Assembly: GCA_963841065.1 (NCBI GenBank)
Contig: CAWJBI010000042.1
Span: forward strand, 124,001 to 188,000
From: M0108 sp963841065
Lineage (GTDB): Bacteria > Pseudomonadota > Gammaproteobacteria > Chromatiales > Chromatiaceae
DNA length: 64,000 nucleotides
Reading direction: 5' to 3'
Made by a program: the position numbers and the translations under genes. How positions within the stretch are numbered: the first letter of the stretch is position 1; each line of letters begins with the position of its first letter. Shown here in pieces: positions 59,936 to 64,000 of this stretch. A model generated the notes under the pieces. It did no database searches. It was not told the origin of the DNA and was given only the letters and a program-made list of their open reading frames with translations.

Positions 59936-60252
59936 GCGCGGTTTCCATCGCCTTGAATCCCGAGTGGCTACCGCGGCGTGCTGGCACCCAAGGCGCCGTT
60001 GCGCGCCGCTGGCGACCGAGACCACTGCTTCACCCACGACCACGGCGCCAGGACGGCAAGCCTGGGCTCACTGCCGGTGGGCGGTGTTCATGGGCTGGTC
60101 CTTACCCTGCCGCCCGGCCCCCCTCCGTGACACCCACCTCATCCCCGTCCGTCCCCGTCGGCTCCCGTGCGGCTGACACTTGCCACGCGCGCCCCGGCGA
60201 TGCTAGTTTTTGGCTCCGCCCCGCCGCCCGTGCGGTCGCCGGTGCGGTTGAA
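59936..60252. other. Intergenic, nothing clear (317 bases)
   Basis: Between the P-loop gene and the YqaE-like gene. No credible coding frame; a few GC-rich potential hairpins. Confidence 0.4.
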
Positions 60253-60528
60253 ATGCCTATCCCCTATCCCCAACTGCCGTGCATGTCCTACCTGCTCGCG
60301 ATCATAGTCCCGCCGCTGGCGATCCTGATGCAGGGCCGCCCGTTACAGGCAATCTTCAACGGCCTCCTGTGGCTCGGCGGGCTGCTGTTCATCCTGCTGC
60401 CCTTCGTGGCCGGTCAGGCCGCTTGGCTGATCGCCGTGATCTGGTCTGTCGCGGTGGTCTACAACCGCCGCCAGGATGCGCGCGACCGCCGCTTGATTGA
60501 CGAGGCCCTGCGACGGCAGCGGGAATAG
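60253..60528 (+). CDS. YqaE/Pmp3-family small membrane protein
   Basis: A 91-residue protein, or 81 from ATG 60283. Two hydrophobic helices carry the family pattern YLLAIIVPPLAILMQGRP and WLIAVIWSVAVVYNRRQDAR. YqaE/Pmp3 proteins are stress-induced and affect membrane potential and ion leakage in yeast and plants. The charged C-terminal tail is longer than usual. Fits the surrounding stress/ion genes. Confidence 0.75.
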   Translation: MPIPYPQLPCMSYLLAIIVPPLAILMQGRPLQAIFNGLLWLGGLLFILLPFVAGQAAWLIAVIWSVAVVYNRRQDARDRRLIDEALRRQRE

Positions 60529-60991
60529 ACAAAGCCGCGATCGGCACGATCGCCTGGCAGCCTGCCGCGTCCGGCAGCACCGCCCCCCAGCCCTCGCGGA
60601 GACGCGGGCCATTGCCTCGCCATGATGGTCCCGTTATGGTTTTCTCAGGCGTGGAATCTCGTTCCGAACTACAGCCAATCCCCGCTGTCGAACCGTTCGG
60701 CCAACCGGCCAGCGTGTTCCCACCCTAAAGCCTGATTGCTGCGTTTCTTGCCCAGGTGGCGGTGATCTAGGCCCCGCCCCTCCAAGGGGTCTGCGGGGCG
60801 GACGCTCTGAACCCGTCAGAGTGTGAGCTCCTTGGTGTAATTGCAATCAGCGTGGTCGTTGTTGTTGAGATCCACACGGCAGTGAGGAGGTACCTTGGGC
60901 TTGAGCCGCCCGTTGGTGCCCATGCCTTTGGGTCGGGGGGCCAATTGATGGGGCAGGGCAGACTCAGCGCACGAATGGTGGAGGCGACGAC
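60529..60991. other. Intergenic, no gene recognised (463 bases)
   Basis: GC-rich, with a possible hairpin near 60770-60800 (GCCCCGCCCCTCC...GGGGTCTGCGGGGC). No RNA or protein gene identified. Confidence 0.4.
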
Positions 60992-61411
60992 ATGAAAATA
61001 TCGCTGATTGACCGTAGTCTCTATCTCAAAGGACTGATGTTGCTCATCCGCAAGGATCGGGAAATCCGGGATGAAGAAAGAAATGTGATGCTCTGCATCG
61101 GGAAAATGCTTGGGTTTGATAATGGATTCTGTGAAAAAGCCATCGATGACATCCTCTATAACAAGTATGTTGTTGACGAGCCGCCCCATTTTTCCAATGC
61201 GGATGTCGCCAGCCATTTTGTACTTGACGCACTCAGAATCGCCATCGCCGACGGGGAAGTGCACGAGAAGGAAGTGCAATGGGTGAAAGCCGTTGCTGTA
61301 GCAAACGGCATAGAAGAGGAGCTGTTCAACGGTGTCGTTGCTCGCGCATTAGCTGGGGCCGGGACAGGCACGCAAGGGACCTTCGAGGCGGGGCGTTTCG
61401 AATGGGACTAG
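60992..61411 (+). CDS. TerB-like domain protein
   Basis: A 139-residue helical protein: LMLLIRKDREIRDEERNVML, then SHFVLDALRIAIADGEVHEK and VAVANGIEEELFNGVV, with paired D/E-rich metal-binding-like loops as in TerB. Codon use is visibly AT-richer than its neighbours, suggesting transfer. TerB-family proteins occur in tellurite/stress modules with TerC and TelA, both near here. Confidence 0.75.
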   Translation: MKISLIDRSLYLKGLMLLIRKDREIRDEERNVMLCIGKMLGFDNGFCEKAIDDILYNKYVVDEPPHFSNADVASHFVLDALRIAIADGEVHEKEVQWVKAVAVANGIEEELFNGVVARALAGAGTGTQGTFEAGRFEWD

Positions 61412-61667
61412 AGTGCACCGCAACAACGACGATCACCAACGACAACAGTATACCGAGTCGCCCGAGCACGCGGGCCCCGGCCTGGGAGAGCCCGCTGGTC
61501 GCCGCCACACCGAGCTGGGCGGCCCTGGCGGAGCTGTCATCGGAGCCTGTCTTCGACCAGGAGTTTCACAGTAACATTGGGCCCCTCCAAGATCGCTGCT
61601 GCGGGGCGACACGGAGGTTTCCACGCCGACCCTGGCCATGCCTTGCGATGCCCTGAATTCAGAAGCT

Positions 61668-61841
61668 ATGAACGAACGCCTTGGACACGACACCCCAGGC
61701 CCAGCCGCCGGTAGTTCCGTCGAGCCGACCCGGGGAGCAGGCTTGCCGCGGCGCCCGGGTCTAGGGCTGCGCCTGCTCGGCTGGACGCTCTTGACGGCAA
61801 GCGTGGGCCTGGTTTCCTGCCAGTCCTTGTTCGTCTTGTGA
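61668..61841 (+). CDS. Small membrane-associated protein, uncertain
   Basis: A 57-residue frame with a C-terminal hydrophobic segment (LGWTLLTASVGLVSCQSLFV). Its stop overlaps the XpaC start by four bases (GTGA at 61838), hinting at translational coupling. It could be a genuine leader or tail-anchored protein; family not recognised. Confidence 0.45.
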   Translation: MNERLGHDTPGPAAGSSVEPTRGAGLPRRPGLGLRLLGWTLLTASVGLVSCQSLFVL

Positions 61842-62776
61842 GCTTGACTCCTGTGACAGGGCGAGACCAGAGAGACCGGAGCCACCCATCGCAGGACCTT
61901 CGGGCGGCCCTGGCCCGTGCGCGGGAGATCGCGAGGCAATCTGTCGCCTCGGCCAGGCGCGCGTTACCCGCGGCGCAGCGCCCGCCGCGCGCCTGGCTGC
62001 TCTGGGTCCTCTCGGCGCCGCTGCTGATCGGCGCGGTCAGCGCCTTGGGGGCGGGGCGATTCTCGGGCTTCCTCGGCGATGCCCTGGGCTGGGCCCTGAT
62101 CGCCGGGGCGGCTGTGCTCACCCGGCGAGGCGTCGCCGACCAGGGCGCCGAGCGGGAAAGGCGCTTCTCCCGGGGCTGGCGGCTGCCGCTCAAGAACCTG
62201 GCGGCAGCGGCCCTGGGGCTCGGCACCGCGGTCGCGGCGATCGCCGGGGCCGGACACGCCGTCCCGGTCGGCATCGCCTTCGGAGCCATCGCCGTGCTCG
62301 GCTATCACCTCGCCTATGGTCTGGAGCCACTGCGCGTGGGCGGGCGCCTTCCCGCCAGCGACAAGGAGGCCCGCGCCTTGGCCGATGCCCTGGCGGAGGC
62401 CGAGGGCCGCCTGATCAACGTCGAGCGCGCCGCTGCGGCCATCGGCAACCCGGAGCTTAAGGCACGGCTCACCCGCATCGCCGGCCAGGGGCGCGGCATG
62501 CTGGAGCAGATCGCCGAGCGCCCGTCGGACCTCAGGCGTGCCCGGCGCTTCCTGACGGTGTTCCTGGAGGGCACCGAACAGGTCAGCGACGGCTATGTCC
62601 GCACCCATCACCATGCCGCCTCCCCGGAGCTGGAGCAGAGCTTCCGCAACGTCCTGGTGAGCATCGAGGACCAGTTCATCCGCCAGCGGGAGCGCCTGCG
62701 CCAGACCGACGTGCTCGACCTCGACGTGCAGATCGAGGTGCTGAAGAAGCAGTTGGAGCAGGAAGGGCTCCGTTGA
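61838..62776 (+). CDS. XpaC-like membrane protein
   Basis: A 312-residue protein with N-terminal membrane helices (WLLWVLSAPLLIGAVSALG, LGWALIAGAAVLTR, AAALGLGTAVAAIAGAGH) and a C-terminal helical domain (LEQSFRNVLVSIEDQFIRQR). This matches the 5-bromo-4-chloroindolyl-phosphate hydrolysis (XpaC) family, almost always next to telA, as here. GTG start at 61838. Molecular function is unknown; probably a partner of TelA. Confidence 0.82.
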   Translation: MSLTPVTGRDQRDRSHPSQDLRAALARAREIARQSVASARRALPAAQRPPRAWLLWVLSAPLLIGAVSALGAGRFSGFLGDALGWALIAGAAVLTRRGVADQGAERERRFSRGWRLPLKNLAAAALGLGTAVAAIAGAGHAVPVGIAFGAIAVLGYHLAYGLEPLRVGGRLPASDKEARALADALAEAEGRLINVERAAAAIGNPELKARLTRIAGQGRGMLEQIAERPSDLRRARRFLTVFLEGTEQVSDGYVRTHHHAASPELEQSFRNVLVSIEDQFIRQRERLRQTDVLDLDVQIEVLKKQLEQEGLR

Positions 62777-62835
62777 CGGCCTCGGGGCCCGCGACCCATG
62801 GCACACAGATTCGATTTCCGATCAGGAGTCCGCCC

Positions 62836-63957
62836 ATGACCGAGTCAGAGATCCATTCCCTGGAGCGGGTAGCCGCCCCGGCGCCCGCCCGCGACATCGT
62901 CCCCCTGACCGAGGCGAGCCCCCCCGAACAGGCCGAGATCCGGTCCCTGCTGGCCGAGATCGACCTCACCGACTCCAGCTCCGTCGTGCACTTCGGGGTC
63001 AAGGCCCAGCAACAGCTCACCCAGGTCTCGGATCAGATGCTGGAGGGGGTGCGGGCCAAGGACACCGGAGGGGCCGGGGGGGCGCTCAGCGAGATGGTCG
63101 GCACCCTGCGGGGATTCAATGTCGAGGCCCTGGACCCCAACGCCAAGCCCGGCTTTCTCGCCCGGCTCTTCGGGGCCGGCAAGCCCATCGTCAAGTTCCT
63201 GCAGCAATACGAGGAGGTGCGGGACCACATCGACCGCATCAGCCTGGACCTGGAGCGCCACAAGACCCGGCTGCTCACCGACGTGACCTCCCTGGACAGG
63301 CTCTACGACGCCAACCTGAGCTACTTCCGGGAGCTGGAGCACTACATCGCCGCCGGTGAGGCCAAGCTCGCCGAGCTGGACCGGGAGACCATCCCGGCGC
63401 TGGCCGCCCGGGTCGAGTCCGAGGCCGACATGGTCCAGGCCCAGAACCTGCGGGACCTGCGCGGTGCCCGGGACGACCTCGAACGGCGCGTCCATGACCT
63501 GCGCCTCACCCGCCAGGTGGCCATGCAGGCCCTGCCCAGCATCCGGCTGGTGCAGGAGAACGACAAGGGTCTGGTCAACAAGATCAACTCCACCCTGGTC
63601 AATACCGTGCCCCTGTGGCGCCAGCAGCTCGCCCAGGCGGTCACCATCTACCGCTCGGGCCGCGCCGCCGAGACGGTGCGCGCCGCCACCGATCTCACCA
63701 ACGATCTGCTGCGGGCCAACGCGGAGAACCTGAAGCAGGCCAACGCCGAGGCCCGCCGCCAGATCGAGCGCGGCGTCTTCGACATCGAGACCGTCAAGGC
63801 TGCCAACCAGGCCCTGATCGAGACCATCGAGGAGAGCTTGAGGATCGCCGACGAGGGCAAGCGGGCCCGCGCCGCGGCGGGTGCCGAGCTGCAGCAGATG
63901 GAGGCGGGGCTGCGTCGCACCCTGGCCGCGGCCAGTGCCCACACCAGCGGGGGCTAG
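62836..63957 (+). CDS. telA: Toxic anion resistance protein TelA
   Basis: A 373-residue helical, largely coiled-coil protein of the TelA family (FLQQYEEVRDHIDRISLDLE, LREL-like YDANLSYFRELEHYIAAGE, VNTVPLWRQQLAQAVTIYRS). TelA-family genes are linked to tellurite and cell-envelope-drug tolerance. It follows XpaC by 59 bases, the usual pair. Complete just before the window ends. Confidence 0.9.
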   Translation: MTESEIHSLERVAAPAPARDIVPLTEASPPEQAEIRSLLAEIDLTDSSSVVHFGVKAQQQLTQVSDQMLEGVRAKDTGGAGGALSEMVGTLRGFNVEALDPNAKPGFLARLFGAGKPIVKFLQQYEEVRDHIDRISLDLERHKTRLLTDVTSLDRLYDANLSYFRELEHYIAAGEAKLAELDRETIPALAARVESEADMVQAQNLRDLRGARDDLERRVHDLRLTRQVAMQALPSIRLVQENDKGLVNKINSTLVNTVPLWRQQLAQAVTIYRSGRAAETVRAATDLTNDLLRANAENLKQANAEARRQIERGVFDIETVKAANQALIETIEESLRIADEGKRARAAAGAELQQMEAGLRRTLAAASAHTSGG

Positions 63958-64000
63958 ACGACCGAGCGGACTAAGTCACGTGGCAGGAAGGCGGCGAAAA

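Overview
The window is about 64 kb of GC-rich DNA from a gammaproteobacterium, most likely a purple-sulfur-type Chromatiales/Chromatiaceae member. This rests on inference from gene content: gammaproteobacterial gene orders (zapA-zapB-ygfB-pepP-ubiH-ubiI; rlmN-pilW-rodZ-hisS-yfgM-bamB-der; xseA opposite guaB-guaA-tadA), a pyrophosphate-dependent phosphofructokinase beside a membrane H+-pyrophosphatase, a TsdA-type dihaem cytochrome, and a Gly/Tyr-rich secreted protein resembling sulfur-globule envelope proteins. Fifteen or more genes, including essential ones such as guaA, carry single-base frameshifts. In hppA three +1 insertions within about 75 bases cancel out. I read most of these as sequence or assembly errors and annotate full gene spans across them. 

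Region by region. 1-5.2 kb: 5' end of 6S RNA at the edge, cell-division genes zapA/zapB, ygfB, and the pepP-ubiH-ubiI operon for ubiquinone. 5.3-10.4 kb: pyrophosphate metabolism (pfp, hppA, ppa) with two small conserved unknowns. 10.5-12.9 kb: phosphodiesterase, moaC, engB and a DUF302 protein. 13-16.5 kb: a repeat-rich exported protein, a phosphohexomutase, and an exported protein made of 11-residue Trp-anchored repeats. 16.7-23.8 kb: a type I restriction-modification operon (hsdR-hsdM-DUF1016 nuclease-small orf-hsdS). Both target-recognition regions of hsdS are unreadable while the conserved blocks are intact. 24-26.3 kb: two toxin-antitoxin modules (Phd/PIN and HipBA). 26.4-41.3 kb: housekeeping genes, ending in tadA, tRNA-Pro(GGG) and a clear terminator. 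41.8-47 kb: redox genes (Crp/Fnr regulator, DUF2892 protein, TsdA-like cytochrome, rubredoxin-domain protein, pentahaem cytochrome). 47.4-51 kb: the Gly/Tyr-rich repeat protein, a decayed CorA/ZntB-type gene, an IS1182-type element with 17-bp terminal inverted repeats, and a regulator remnant. 51-64 kb: NhaR-type regulator, HPF-like protein, purE-purK, then a membrane and ion-stress island (TerC/Alx protein, bacterial voltage-gated sodium channel, Ca2+-type P-type ATPase, P-loop kinase-like protein, YqaE/Pmp3 protein, TerB-like protein, XpaC, TelA). 

Themes. Pyrophosphate appears to be an energy currency: pfp makes or uses it, hppA pumps protons with it, and ppa removes it. The restriction locus, the DUF1016 nuclease and the two toxin-antitoxin pairs form a defence island. 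The right end looks like a Ter/TelA-type stress module joined to ion-transport genes. The least explained items are the scrambled hsdS specificity domains, the sodium-channel/Ter cluster, and three repeat-built exported proteins.
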